32,968 nt of DNA from Myxococcales bacterium (lineage in GTDB: Bacteria; Myxococcota_A; Polyangia; Polyangiales; Polyangiaceae): positions 1-32,968 of the forward strand of contig JAAFHV010000086.1 in assembly GCA_013297655.1 (NCBI GenBank), read 5' to 3'. Below the pieces are notes generated by a model. The model did not search any database and was not told the origin of the DNA. It worked only from the letters and a program-made list of their open reading frames with translations. Shown here piece after piece: positions 1 through 8,528 of the stretch. The first letter of the stretch is position 1. The number at the start of each line of letters is the position of its first letter. The translations under genes were made by a program, and so were the position numbers.

Positions 1-1284
1 CCCGGCGAATCCGGCCGTCGTGTGGAAGAGGTGGAAGCCGAGGCGCGCGGCTTCCATGTTCATCTCCTTTTGGCGGCGGGTCTTGTCGTCGGCCTTGCGC
101 GCCTCTTGTTCGGTCTTCGTGACGCTCTCGGTGTCGACCCCGAACCCGTAGGACCAGAGGCCGTCGGTGGAGGGCGCGATCTTGTCGAAGAGCTGCTTGG
201 GGAGCTCGGCGCGCTCCTTGTCGGAGAACGGCGAGTCGTCCGCGAGGATGTCGGCAAAGGCGCGCTTGGCGACGCCGTTGAAGTGCTCCGACAGCGCGGC
301 CGGGTTCCCAGTCGACCACGCACCTCCGAGCACGTCGGCGGGGAGGCGCGCGAGGCTCGACGGGGGCGTCGACACGTATCCTTGGCCGAGCACGATCTTC
401 GACGACGTCGCGTTGGTGGTCTTGAAGTGCACGCGGACCTTGGCCTGCGCACCCTCGCTCTTCGTCTCCACGTCGATCACGATCTTCTCGGAGTCGACCG
501 CGAAGTCGGTCGCGTCGCCGACCACGGTCTCGACGAGCTCGTTCACCCCCGGCTTGCGGCGCAGGTTGGAGCTCATCCCCGCGGTCGCCATGCGCGGCAG
601 CATGCGCCTCATCGCGTCGAGGGCGTCGCGGCCTTTGCCGGTGAGCACCTCCACGTGGAGATCGTTCGTCGCGGCCTCTCGGGCGTAGGTGCGCGTGAGG
701 TAGGGCGCGAGCGCCTCGACCCCCGCCACCTCGCCGCAAACGAGGCGGGCCGGAGCCGAGCCCGCGGCGGGCGTGAGGAGGCACGTCTTCGCGCTGTCGC
801 CTGAGTCTTCCGGCGGCAAGAGCCCTTCGACCCGCGAGCCTCCGTTGTCGACGGGGATGAGCTTGTACTTGCCGAGCTTCGCGCGCGCGTCGTCGAGCGA
901 TTTGAGGGGGATCGACACGGCGAACGACGGCTTCGGGAGGCGACCGCCGCCGACGAGGGCGACCGCAAAATCGATCGGCTGGTTCATGTCGACCGCTTGG
1001 CCGAGCTCTTCACCGGTCGCGAATCCGACCATCTCGGCGGCGGTCGGCACTGGCATCCCCGAGAGCTGCGCGGCGTGTTTTGCGGTGTCCTCGGGCTTGC
1101 CCATGTGGCCTCGCACGAGGAGGCCCATCGGCTCCGTGACCGCGCTCGTGTCGATCGGCGCCGGCTTCGCGACCTCGACGGGAGCCTTCGGCGTAGCGGG
1201 CGGAGGCGCGACCGCCGGGGGATCCCCGCACGCAACGAGGGCGAGGAGGAGGGGAGGGACGACGAGTGCTCGAGAAGTGCGCAT
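1..1284 (-). CDS. Putative lipoprotein, 3' end outside the window
   Basis: The reading frame is open on the minus strand from an ATG at 1284 to the window edge, giving 428 codons and no stop. The N-terminus has an Arg, a hydrophobic stretch and a lipobox ending LVAC with the acceptor Cys at residue 19. It is therefore predicted to be exported and lipidated. A short Pro/Ala linker follows (about residues 22-45), then a mixed alpha/beta region with no motif I recognise. It contains evenly spaced segments such as GFATGEELGQ and repeated Lys/Asp-rich stretches, with no Cys-pair metal site and no nucleotide-binding loop. G/C-rich third positions throughout support real coding. Function is unknown. 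The next gene on the same strand ends 97 bp upstream of this start, so the two may be cotranscribed. Confidence 0.8.
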   Translation of the reverse strand, partial: MRTSRALVVPPLLLALVACGDPPAVAPPPATPKAPVEVAKPAPIDTSAVTEPMGLLVRGHMGKPEDTAKHAAQLSGMPVPTAAEMVGFATGEELGQAVDMNQPIDFAVALVGGGRLPKPSFAVSIPLKSLDDARAKLGKYKLIPVDNGGSRVEGLLPPEDSGDSAKTCLLTPAAGSAPARLVCGEVAGVEALAPYLTRTYAREAATNDLHVEVLTGKGRDALDAMRRMLPRMATAGMSSNLRRKPGVNELVETVVGDATDFAVDSEKIVIDVETKSEGAQAKVRVHFKTTNATSSKIVLGQGYVSTPPSSLARLPADVLGGAWSTGNPAALSEHFNGVAKRAFADILADDSPFSDKERAELPKQLFDKIAPSTDGLWSYGFGVDTESVTKTEQEARKADDKTRRQKEMNMEAARLGFHLFHTTAGFAG

Positions 1285-1381
1285 GGCCGGCCAGAGTACA
1301 GTTCCCCGCAGCACCTCGGAAGGCCGAGATTAGGCCAAAAGTATGTCCAAAATGCGCTTTGGTATTCAGTAGATACGCAAG

Positions 1382-2683
1382 CTAGAACTCGCCACCGACG
1401 AAGATGCGGGGCCGGTAGTCGACCGCCGCGCCGACACCGCCGTCGGCGCCGAAGTTGTCGGCGCCGATCGCCGCGATCCAGCGGAGGTCGAACCCGAGCG
1501 GGCTCGCGGCGACGAAGAAGTGACCGAACGCGAAGTTGAGCCGTACGTCGACGCCGCTAGAGATCGCCGCGAGCGCGCCGCTGCCGCCACGTGTGCCGGA
1601 GATGCCCAGCACGTTGAAGTTGAGGAGCGCGAACGTGGGCTCGACCTCGACGCGGAAGCCCTCTTTCCGGTGGACGGGGATCGCGACGCCGAAGGTGACC
1701 GGCTCGAGGCGAACGCCCTGCACCGAGGCCCCGTTGATCGGGACGGTCGAGTACGCGACGGTGAGGTGGTAGCGGAAGTAGCTCTTCCCGAACGCGAACT
1801 CGACGCCGATGTTGTGCTGCGGGGTATCGAGGCTGAGATCGCTCGAGTTGACCGGGATGTGCGGAATGTAGACGAGGCCGATCCGCGTGCCGCCATTGAC
1901 GTCCTTCGGCTTGTTCGCGTCCGGGTCGTAGTGCCGCGGCTCCGGGCGCACGCCGGGCTCGCCGAGCGTGGGGTTCGGCTGCACCACGACCACGGGAGGC
2001 GGGAGCGAGCTCTGCCCCGGAGAGAGCGAGAGCGCGACCGAGCGTGACTCTTTCTCCTTCAACGTGACGTCGATCGCGGTGTCCTTGTAGCCGTCGGCGC
2101 GCGCGACGATCTTGGTGAGGCCCGGGTTCACCGGCCGCGCGACGCCGACGAGCTCCGCTGGGATGATGACGTCGTTCACCACGAGCTGGAGCCCGCGGAG
2201 CTGCTCGGGCTTCGGCGAGAGCTCCACCTTGAGCGACGGGATGCGCGCACGAAGCGCGGGCAAATCGGCCTCGGCCTGCGCCTTCGCGTGGACGAACACC
2301 TCGGGCGCCCCGGGCTGGAGCTGCGAGCGCTTCAGGAGCTCGTACGTCTCCGCGGCTTCCACCAGCTTGCCGATCGCGATTTGGCACTGCGCCAGGTGCT
2401 GGAGGTGGGTCGGAGCGTCGTAGAGCTTTTGCGCCTTCTCGAAGAGGGCGATCGCCTCGGGGTAGTGCCCCGCCTCCTGCTCCTTCGTCGCCTGCGTGAA
2501 GATACTCCGCGCCGCTGCCTTCTTCTCCGCGTCGGAGAGCTGGGCCTGGGCATGGGCCTCGCGCGGCGCGAACGACGCGCTGGCGAGCACCGAGACGAAA
2601 GCGACGAGGACGGAGGAGAGCCCGAAGGCCCGAGGGAAGGCGTGCAATCCGAGACGCATGAGGACCCTAGGGAAGAAGGACAC
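1382..2683 (-). CDS. Exported TPR-PEGA protein with C-terminal beta-barrel-like region
   Basis: 433 residues if the GTG at 2683 is used; an ATG at 2659 (protein starting MRLGLHAF) is equally possible and gives a more typical signal peptide. The N-terminus is hydrophobic and ends in AHA-QA, a likely signal peptidase I site. Residues about 50-140 look like TPR helices (EQEAGHYPEAIALFEKAQKL). Residues about 150-225 match a PEGA-type domain, a small beta domain common in surface proteins of myxobacteria. After a Pro-rich linker, residues about 260-433 have alternating aromatic/hydrophobic strands and end in Phe (FVGGEF), as outer-membrane barrels do. This three-part layout is frequent in Myxococcota. 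Role unknown; I infer a periplasm/outer-membrane location. Confidence 0.8.
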   Translation of the reverse strand: MSFFPRVLMRLGLHAFPRAFGLSSVLVAFVSVLASASFAPREAHAQAQLSDAEKKAAARSIFTQATKEQEAGHYPEAIALFEKAQKLYDAPTHLQHLAQCQIAIGKLVEAAETYELLKRSQLQPGAPEVFVHAKAQAEADLPALRARIPSLKVELSPKPEQLRGLQLVVNDVIIPAELVGVARPVNPGLTKIVARADGYKDTAIDVTLKEKESRSVALSLSPGQSSLPPPVVVVQPNPTLGEPGVRPEPRHYDPDANKPKDVNGGTRIGLVYIPHIPVNSSDLSLDTPQHNIGVEFAFGKSYFRYHLTVAYSTVPINGASVQGVRLEPVTFGVAIPVHRKEGFRVEVEPTFALLNFNVLGISGTRGGSGALAAISSGVDVRLNFAFGHFFVAASPLGFDLRWIAAIGADNFGADGGVGAAVDYRPRIFVGGEF

Positions 2684-2788
2684 GGCTCATGGCCGCTCGC
2701 CCCCGAACGTACACCACCTCGTGGCCCTTCGCAGCGCGCCGCTGACGCCACCGAACAGCGCACGACCGCGATCCGTCGACCGGCGCGA

Positions 2789-3667
2789 TCAGCCCCGTGG
2801 CGCGACCGTGACCTCGTCGCGACGCTGGCACCGCGGGCAATAGTACGTGCTGCGGGGGGGGTCGCCCTGATACGCCATCGCGATCTTCGTGCGGCAGACG
2901 AAGCATGGCTCGTCGCGCCGCGAGTAGACCCACGTCGTCGTGCTCGTCTCGCGCGCACCCGCGCTCCCGAGGGCGCTCCGCTCGCGTGTGATGCGGCGAT
3001 TCGCCACGAACCGCGCGCCGTCGTCATGTCGCGAGGCTCCGTCTCGCTTTGCGACGGATTTCTCCATTGTTTCGCGAACTTTGGCCACGACCGCTTCCAG
3101 CTCCGCGTCCGTGCATGATGCACACGATGCGAACGGGCTCGCCTTCGCGAGGAAGAGGGACTCGCTCTTCAGCACGTTGCCCACTCCTGCGATGAGGCGC
3201 TGGTCCATCAGCGCTTCGCCGAGGGTGTCCTTCCGGGTACGCAGCTTCGCGATCACGTCGGCGGACGGCATCTCGGTGGCGGCGAGCGGATCGACGCCCA
3301 GCATCGCGCGGACCCGCTCCACCTCCCGCGACGACAAGAGCCGTACGATCGGCGCGCGACGGATCACGATCGATCGATCTGCGAACACGAACAGCGCGCG
3401 GTACTCGAACGGCGTCGAGCGCGCGCTCCCGTCGTGGAGGACCACCCGAATGCTCCCGAGCATCTTCAGGTGCACGTGCACCGCGAGCCCGGATGAAAAG
3501 CGGAGGAAGAGGTTCTTCCCGTGGGTCTCCGCCGTGGACAGCGTGTCGCCGGCGAGGCGCGCGAACGACGGGCCCGGCGCGCGTGACTCGGCCTCGACGA
3601 CGACGCGGCCGGCGCACGTCTCACGAATGCGCGCCGCCGCGCGGAAGATCGAGTCGCCTTCGGGCAC
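2789..3667 (-). CDS. nei: Endonuclease VIII-like DNA glycosylase/AP lyase (Fpg/Nei family)
   Basis: Removes oxidised bases from DNA and nicks the resulting site, in base excision repair. The start is the GTG at 3667 because the family needs Pro as residue 2: the protein begins V-PEGDSIF, so Pro2 becomes the catalytic N-terminal amine and Glu3 the acid. A longer in-frame start at 3898 would bury this Pro and is wrong. Length is then 292 residues. Other family signatures are the Lys of HGKNLFL (Lys51), the helix-two-turn-helix segment DQRLIAGVGNVLKSE, and a C-terminal zinc finger with CFVC and CPRCQ; the CPRCQ lies in STYYCPRCQRR, as in Nei. PEGD and the sequence around the finger favour Nei over Fpg. 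The start lies 7 nt after the stop of the PPK2 gene, so the two are probably translated from one message. Confidence 0.93.
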   Translation of the reverse strand: MPEGDSIFRAAARIRETCAGRVVVEAESRAPGPSFARLAGDTLSTAETHGKNLFLRFSSGLAVHVHLKMLGSIRVVLHDGSARSTPFEYRALFVFADRSIVIRRAPIVRLLSSREVERVRAMLGVDPLAATEMPSADVIAKLRTRKDTLGEALMDQRLIAGVGNVLKSESLFLAKASPFASCASCTDAELEAVVAKVRETMEKSVAKRDGASRHDDGARFVANRRITRERSALGSAGARETSTTTWVYSRRDEPCFVCRTKIAMAYQGDPPRSTYYCPRCQRRDEVTVAPRG

Positions 3668-3674
3668 CGTCGTG

Positions 3675-5222
3675 TCAGCGCAGGATCGCGTCGAGCTGCG
3701 ACGCGATGTGCTCCAAGACCGTGACCCGCGCGAAGCGTTTGTCGTTCGCGCCGACCACCTTCCACGGGGCCTCTTTGGTGCTGGTGCGCTCGAACATGTC
3801 GTTCGCAGCCTCGACGTAGGCGTCCCACTTTTCGCGGTTGCGGAAGTCCTCGTCCGTGATCTTGTAGCGCTTGAACTCCAAGCTCTGGCGCTGCGCAAAT
3901 CTCCGCTTTTGCTCGTCTTTGTCGATCGTGAGCCACAGCTTGACGACGGCCACTCCGCGCGCGCGGATCTCGTCCTCGAAGCGCACGATCTCGCCGTAGG
4001 CGCGGGCGACCTCTTGCGGCGTCGCGAAGCCTTCGACCCGCTCCACGAGCACCCGTCCGTACCACGAGCGGTCGAACACGGTGATGCGACCGTGGCGCGG
4101 CAGCTTGCGGAAGAAGCGCCACAGGTACGGGTACGCGCGCTCCTCTTCGCTCGGCGCCGCGATGGGCACCACCTCGTAGAGGCGCGCGTCGAGGGCTCGC
4201 GAAAGCCTCCGGATCGCGCCGCCCTTGCCCGCCGCGTCGACGCCTTCGAGGACGATCGCCGCGCCGTGCTTGGGGAATCGTTTGTGACGCGTGAGGAGCG
4301 CGATGCTGCGTTGGGCGCGCTCGAGGCGATCCTCGTAGGCCTTCTCTTCGAGCGTCTCGAACGACACGTCCTCGATTCGGGTCGCCTTCGCGAGCCGGCC
4401 CTTCGGTAGCGCGGCGGGCAGGCTGAGCTTGGTCTTCTTGTCCTTCGTCGCGGCGTCGGACTTCTCGGCGAGGCTCGCCGTGATCGCGCTCGTCAGCGCG
4501 CGCCCCACCTCGATCGCGGCCGCGCGCGGCTTCGAGCCGTCGATGATCTGCCAGGGCGCTTTTGGTGTGCTCGTCGCGCGGACCACGCTCATCGCGCCGG
4601 CGTGGATCCTTTCGTGCTCGGCGTTGTCGCGCCAGTCGTCCTTCGTGACCCGCCAGCGGGTGTCCTTGTCGCTCTCGAGCTCCAAAAATCGCTTCTTCTG
4701 CGCTTTACGATCGAGATCGAAGAACAGCTTCACGAGGTGAACGCCGTTGTCGGCGAGGAGCGCCTCGAGCCCGAGGATCGACGAAGGATCGAGCTTTTTC
4801 CCCTTCGCGGCCTGTTCGAACATGCCCTGGTACCAGCCCGAGAAGAAGATCCCGACCTGGCCTCGCTTCGGGAGATCGCGGAAGAAGCGGAACGCGAACG
4901 GCAGCTCGTTCTCCTCTTCGATCGCCCCGCCGAACGCGAAGGTGCGCACGTGACGAACGTCCATCCATTCGCCGAGGAGGTTCACGTTCTCCCCCCGCCC
5001 GGAGCCGGCGAGCCCGTTCACGATCACGAGCACGGCCTTCTTCTTCGCGTCCACGAGCGAGAGCTGAGCTGTGAGGAGCTCCGTTCGTGTCTCCTCCTCG
5101 CGCCGATCGTAGACCTCGCGCGAGATGTCCTTCGGCTCGCGCGCGCGCGGCTTGGCGCCCTTCTTCGGCTTCGTGGGACGAGCACGTTCGGTCTTCGCGG
5201 CGGCGGGAGCTTTGGATGGCAT
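3675..5222 (-). CDS. pap: Two-domain PPK2: polyphosphate:AMP phosphotransferase
   Basis: 515 residues with two tandem PPK2 domains. Family members of this fused type (class II PPK2) transfer phosphate from polyphosphate to AMP, making ADP. The C-terminal domain (about 295-515) is the catalytic one: Walker A GVDAAGKGG at 327-335, Walker B-like VFDRSWYGRV at 382-391, and a lid segment KLWLTIDKDEQKRRF. The N-terminal domain (about 35-255) keeps the fold but has a degenerate loop (GLAGSGRGE at 70-78) and FFSGWYQGM in place of FDRSWY. This matches the known pattern of an inactive first domain. Residues 1-32 are Lys/Arg/Ala/Pro-rich and probably disordered. Start ATG at 5222. No exopolyphosphatase or ppk1 is adjacent; nei follows directly. 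Confidence 0.93.
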   Translation of the reverse strand: MPSKAPAAAKTERARPTKPKKGAKPRAREPKDISREVYDRREEETRTELLTAQLSLVDAKKKAVLVIVNGLAGSGRGENVNLLGEWMDVRHVRTFAFGGAIEEENELPFAFRFFRDLPKRGQVGIFFSGWYQGMFEQAAKGKKLDPSSILGLEALLADNGVHLVKLFFDLDRKAQKKRFLELESDKDTRWRVTKDDWRDNAEHERIHAGAMSVVRATSTPKAPWQIIDGSKPRAAAIEVGRALTSAITASLAEKSDAATKDKKTKLSLPAALPKGRLAKATRIEDVSFETLEEKAYEDRLERAQRSIALLTRHKRFPKHGAAIVLEGVDAAGKGGAIRRLSRALDARLYEVVPIAAPSEEERAYPYLWRFFRKLPRHGRITVFDRSWYGRVLVERVEGFATPQEVARAYGEIVRFEDEIRARGVAVVKLWLTIDKDEQKRRFAQRQSLEFKRYKITDEDFRNREKWDAYVEAANDMFERTSTKEAPWKVVGANDKRFARVTVLEHIASQLDAILR

Positions 5223-5297
5223 GGGGAAGCTAGCGTGACAAAAAGCAGCGGCGCGCGAAAGGGTCTTCGCGCGCCACTCGAAACGAGAGCTCTCGGC

Positions 5298-6626
5298 TCA
5301 GCGGTAGGGGCCGTCACCGAGCACGGTGTCGTCGGCCGGCTTCTTCTTTCCAGGGAAATACCCTGCGAATCGCGTCGATACGAGCACACCGACGCCGACG
5401 AAGAGGAGGCCCATGACGAGCGGCGGACCCACGAACGGGAGCGGATATACGAAGAGGAAGATCGCGCAGCCTACGGCCAGGTGCACGTACACGTTCTCGC
5501 TCTTGTGGCGCACGAGGGCGGCGCCGAGCACCGTGAGCGCGGCGACCATGCCACCGTAGAGGCCCACGAACCCGAGCAAGAGCCCGATGAACGCGACCGG
5601 GATCCCGATCACGGTGACGCAGAGCACGACGACCGCGACGAGGAAGCCCACGAAGCCCACGATCCCGAGCCCGAGCTGACGCATCGGCGCGCGCGCCACC
5701 TCGATCCGCAGGCTCTCCATGCGCTTCGGAGCGAGCGCGAGAAGCACGACGCCGAGCACGAAGAGGAGCGCCGTGTTGGAGATCGCGTCGCCGACCCGCC
5801 GCGCGAAGGTCCTTGGTTCTTTCTGCTCCTCGGTGACGCCGACCGCGACGTGCTTGCCGACCTTCGCGCCACTCTCCTTGTGGATCGTGCCGCCGAGGGT
5901 GTTCATCCGCCCGCGCACCTCCGCGCCTTTCTCGATCTCGACGTGGCCGCCCATCGTCGTGATGTCGTGGTCGACGATCGCGCCGTCGTGGAGGTTCACC
6001 CGTCCGCCCATCACGCTCACGTCGCCGGTGACGTGGCCGAAGAGATCGCACGTGCCGCCCATCACGGTGACGTTGCGCACCGAGCGACCCTTCGCGAGCT
6101 CCCCGCGCCCCCCCATGACCTTGAGGTCGTCGCCGTCGTCCTCGGTCGTGCCTTCCGTGTCGGTGGCTCCTTTCGGCTCCGGCACCGCGGCGGAGGCCTC
6201 CGCCACGTCTGCCGCACCCGCGTCGCGCATGTCGATGCGCACGAGGCTGCCTTTGCGGGTCGCGACGAGATCGCCGTCGTCGAGGAGCGCGTCGAGCACG
6301 TCGCTCGGGGCTTGCCCCTTCAGCGAAACGGACACCGTGCGCGGCGACGCGAGGGCGGCTTTGTCCGAGAGAACGAGCGACCACCCCGCCTGCTCCGCGA
6401 GCTTCTCGAGCCCTCCGATCCGCGGCCCTTCGTATTGGAAGCTCACCGGCTTTTCGTCCGATGGCCAGGTGCCCTTCTTCTCCACCGCCGCGAGCGCAGA
6501 CGAAGGAAAAAGGTGCATCATGCACACGAACGCGACGGCGATGGCGACGACGCGAAAGACGCGAGCGACGAACGCGCGCACGTGAAGCGCGGTGGAGGGA
6601 AAGAGCGCTAGGGAGTGGTGCTTCAT
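5298..6626 (-). CDS. STN-like domain / VMGG-repeat beta-helix / multi-pass membrane protein
   Basis: 442 residues. A signal or anchor segment (about 18-47) ends in SALA-A. Residues about 58-133 resemble the STN (secretin/TonB short N-terminal) domain, with VSVSLKGQAPSDVLDALL and the later GSLVRID. An acidic linker (155-167) leads to five copies of a roughly 18-residue repeat (168-262) built around VMGG, TMGG or TLGG. These resemble bactofilin/polymer-forming beta-helix turns and probably stack as a right-handed solenoid. The C-terminal third is hydrophobic, with about four or five membrane spans (286-299, 319-353, 355-371, 383-417). The gene lies 34 bp after the anti-sigma gene, so I infer one operon with the sigma factor. 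It may be a target or sensor partner of that system; function unproven. Confidence 0.82.
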   Translation of the reverse strand: MKHHSLALFPSTALHVRAFVARVFRVVAIAVAFVCMMHLFPSSALAAVEKKGTWPSDEKPVSFQYEGPRIGGLEKLAEQAGWSLVLSDKAALASPRTVSVSLKGQAPSDVLDALLDDGDLVATRKGSLVRIDMRDAGAADVAEASAAVPEPKGATDTEGTTEDDGDDLKVMGGRGELAKGRSVRNVTVMGGTCDLFGHVTGDVSVMGGRVNLHDGAIVDHDITTMGGHVEIEKGAEVRGRMNTLGGTIHKESGAKVGKHVAVGVTEEQKEPRTFARRVGDAISNTALLFVLGVVLLALAPKRMESLRIEVARAPMRQLGLGIVGFVGFLVAVVVLCVTVIGIPVAFIGLLLGFVGLYGGMVAALTVLGAALVRHKSENVYVHLAVGCAIFLFVYPLPFVGPPLVMGLLFVGVGVLVSTRFAGYFPGKKKPADDTVLGDGPYR

Positions 6627-6660
6627 GGGAGGGTTCCTGGGTTCGATTCGATAGGGAAAA

Positions 6661-7176
6661 TTACGATGCCTGCGCGCGTGCGGCGCGACGGGCTAGCGCC
6701 GCGGCGACGGCGAGCAACAAGGCTCCAGCGGCGATCGAAGCGACGAGACGGCCCTGCTCCGACGCGTGTCCGAGCTCGACCATGCCGTGGCTCGCGGTCC
6801 GCACGAACGACGGCCCACCTTCGACCATCGACTTGCCGAACGAGAGGGCGTCCTCCGGCAACGTGGCGAGGCGAGGGAGCGCGCCGAGGATCGCGAGCAA
6901 AAGCCCCGCCGCGAGCGCGAGGTACGGTGAGGGCACGAGCTTCGCCTCGTGTGCCTTCTTCGCCGCGAGGTGGTGCGCCACTTCTTCTCCTGCGCGAAGC
7001 GAGAGCAGCGCCGCGTTCCCCAGGTGACCGTGGCAGGTGGGGCACGCGAGCACGTGGGCGACGAGGGCTGGAGGCACGATCGCCTTTTCGCCGTCCGCGA
7101 GGCACGTGAGCACGACGTCGCTCGCGTGGCCGTTCTCGGCGTAGAGCAGATCTTCGGGGAGCATCTCGGCGCTCAT
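6661..7176 (-). CDS. Zinc-binding (HC2-type) membrane anti-sigma factor
   Basis: 171 residues from the ATG at 7176, chosen because it overlaps the stop of the sigma gene as ATGA; the longer in-frame start at 7266 lies inside the sigma gene. The cytoplasmic part carries HVLACPTC (His41, Cys45, Cys48), the H-x3-C-x2-C motif of zinc-associated anti-sigma factors, which bind and hold an ECF sigma. Two hydrophobic segments follow, about 84-100 and 144-162. Both termini would then be cytoplasmic, with about 43 residues between the spans in the periplasm as a possible sensing loop. The C-terminus is short and basic (ARRAARAQAS). Position directly after the sigma gene and the coupling of the two support the call strongly. 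Confidence 0.88.
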   Translation of the reverse strand: MSAEMLPEDLLYAENGHASDVVLTCLADGEKAIVPPALVAHVLACPTCHGHLGNAALLSLRAGEEVAHHLAAKKAHEAKLVPSPYLALAAGLLLAILGALPRLATLPEDALSFGKSMVEGGPSFVRTASHGMVELGHASEQGRLVASIAAGALLLAVAAALARRAARAQAS

Positions 7177-7802
7177 GGCGTTCGCCTCGGTTCGGTAGGT
7201 TTCGACGATGCCGCGTCCTCCTCGGAGAGCGCGTCGGCAATGGCTTTTCTTCCGCGGGTGACCCACGTCGCGACGGTGCCGAGCGGCACCTCGAGGCGGG
7301 CCGCGATCTGGGCGTAGGCGAGGCCTTCTCCGTGGAAGAGCTCGAGCGCCGATCGTGTTCCCTCTGGCAAGATCGCGAGCGCACGCATGACCCGCGCGCG
7401 TCGTTCGGTCTCGAGGAGCGACTCGACCGCGCCGTGACCCGGGTCCGCGATCCGCTCGATGAGCAGCGTGCTCGCGCTCTCGGGTGCATCGGGCACGCCG
7501 TCCTCGAAGCGCGCGCGGTCACGGCGCCGCGCGCGGATAAGGTCGAGCGCGACATGGCGAGCGACCCCGAGCAGCCACGGACGCGCAGGCCCGGTCGGCC
7601 GTGATTTTCCCTCGACCGCGCGACGGAGCGCCTCTTGGGTCACGTCCTCCACGTCGGGGTGATCGTGAGGCTCGCGCAGCACCGACGCGACGACGGCACG
7701 CACGAGCGGGCGCAGCGCCGCGACCTCGCCCTCGAAGGCCGGATCGGGCGTCACCGGCCGCGCCACCAGCGTCTCGGCCTTCTCGAACAATGCAGCAAGC
7801 AT
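7173..7802 (-). CDS. ECF-family RNA polymerase sigma factor
   Basis: 209 residues, ATG at 7802. Region 2 (about 28-95) contains HPDVEDVTQEALRRAV and the PWLLGVARHVALDLIRARRR helix that contacts the -10 element and core polymerase. Region 4 (about 130-193) has LPEGTRSALELFHGEGLAYAQIAARLEVPLGTVATWVTRGRKAI, a clear helix-turn-helix for the -35 element. There is no region 1 or 3, as in all ECF sigmas, and no extra C-terminal domain. The 7-residue tail (EPRRTP region) overlaps the anti-sigma start. The upstream gap to the divergent gene (7803-7901) holds GAAATT-type repeats that could be its own promoter or operator; autoregulation is usual in this family but is only inferred here. Confidence 0.93.
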   Translation of the reverse strand: MLAALFEKAETLVARPVTPDPAFEGEVAALRPLVRAVVASVLREPHDHPDVEDVTQEALRRAVEGKSRPTGPARPWLLGVARHVALDLIRARRRDRARFEDGVPDAPESASTLLIERIADPGHGAVESLLETERRARVMRALAILPEGTRSALELFHGEGLAYAQIAARLEVPLGTVATWVTRGRKAIADALSEEDAASSKPTEPRRTP

Positions 7803-7828
7803 CGCAAGGGAAGTCGCCCGCGGTTCGC

Positions 7829-7876
7829 TCGAAATTTCATCGCGTTGGCGAATTTCGGTGTTTCAGGGGAAATTCG
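7829..7876. promoter_or_regulatory. GAAATT inverted-repeat cluster between sigma and membrane-protein genes
   Basis: The 99-bp divergent gap contains three related sites: the palindrome GAAATTTC at 7831-7838, CGAATTTC at 7849-7856 and GAAATTCG at 7869-7876. The last two form a perfect 8-bp inverted repeat with a 12-nt spacer, and site centres are about 19 bp apart, near two helical turns. GGGGAAATT at 7866-7874 also resembles the GGAA-type -35 of many ECF promoters. It may be a shared operator or promoters for the sigma gene or the 7902 gene. No experimental support. Confidence 0.4.
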
Positions 7877-7901
7877 AGTACTTGCGTGCTAGTTCCAAGG
7901 G

Positions 7902-8528
7902 GTGAGCACGGCCGCCGGAAGCCCTCCGAAGAAACGCCCCTTTTTCCTCATTTTGGCGCTCGTCGTGTCCTTCATGCTGGGCACCGGTGGCTGGGTGGGG
8001 GGCTGCGAGACGATCTCGTATTACCAGGCCGATCCCGCGCTCTTGAAGGGCGCCGCTCCGATCAAAAACCCGGACGAGCGCCCGCGCTACGAAGCAGCGA
8101 CCGACCAGTGGATGCTCGCGCGCGACATGGGGAAAAAGCACGCGTTTCCCCTCGGGGTCGCGGCCTTCGTGCTCGGCGCGGCGATCCTCTCGCTCGCGGC
8201 GCGTGGTCTCGCCGGTCGTCCCGGTGGTCGTAGCGCGCTCGTGCAAGTCGTCTCCGTTCAAGCCGTTCTCGCCCTCGTCGCGTTCGTCGGAACACGCGAA
8301 ATTCGCTGGGCGGAGCGTGAGCACGACGTCGCGAGCGTGATGGCAGGGCAGCCCGCGTTCCCCACCCCAGAGGAGCGGCTCGTGCAAGAGCGGGCGTGGC
8401 GCGCGTTCTGGACGCTCTTCACTCCTGCCGCGCTCGGTATCCGCACGTTGATGGCGCTCTTCGTGGTGCTCGCTCTCACTCGTCCCACCGCGCGCGAGCT
8501 GCTCGAGCCGGCGGGCGCCGAAGAGTGA
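7902..8528 (+). CDS. Four-span membrane protein of unknown function
   Basis: 208 residues from a GTG at 7902, preceded by AAGGG a few bases upstream. Predicted spans are at about 13-34, 81-100, 113-130 and 173-192. After the first span comes a roughly 45-residue loop with a Cys (WVGGCETISYYQADPALLKG), which may lie outside the cytoplasm. The second large loop (131-170) is charged. No family is recognised. Its stop overlaps the GTG start of mutL as GTGA, so it is most likely translated together with mutL and miaA, although nothing in the sequence ties it to repair. Confidence 0.8.
   Translation: MSTAAGSPPKKRPFFLILALVVSFMLGTGGWVGGCETISYYQADPALLKGAAPIKNPDERPRYEAATDQWMLARDMGKKHAFPLGVAAFVLGAAILSLAARGLAGRPGGRSALVQVVSVQAVLALVAFVGTREIRWAEREHDVASVMAGQPAFPTPEERLVQERAWRAFWTLFTPAALGIRTLMALFVVLALTRPTARELLEPAGAEE

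Noticed and set aside
3668-3898. Longer N-terminus for Nei
   Set aside because: It would place the catalytic Pro at residue 79 and overlaps the PPK2 coding region.
4602-6611. 669-codon open frame on the plus strand
   Set aside because: Antisense to the PPK2 and VMGG-repeat genes; His/Glu/Arg-rich with no family motif. A shadow of high-GC coding.
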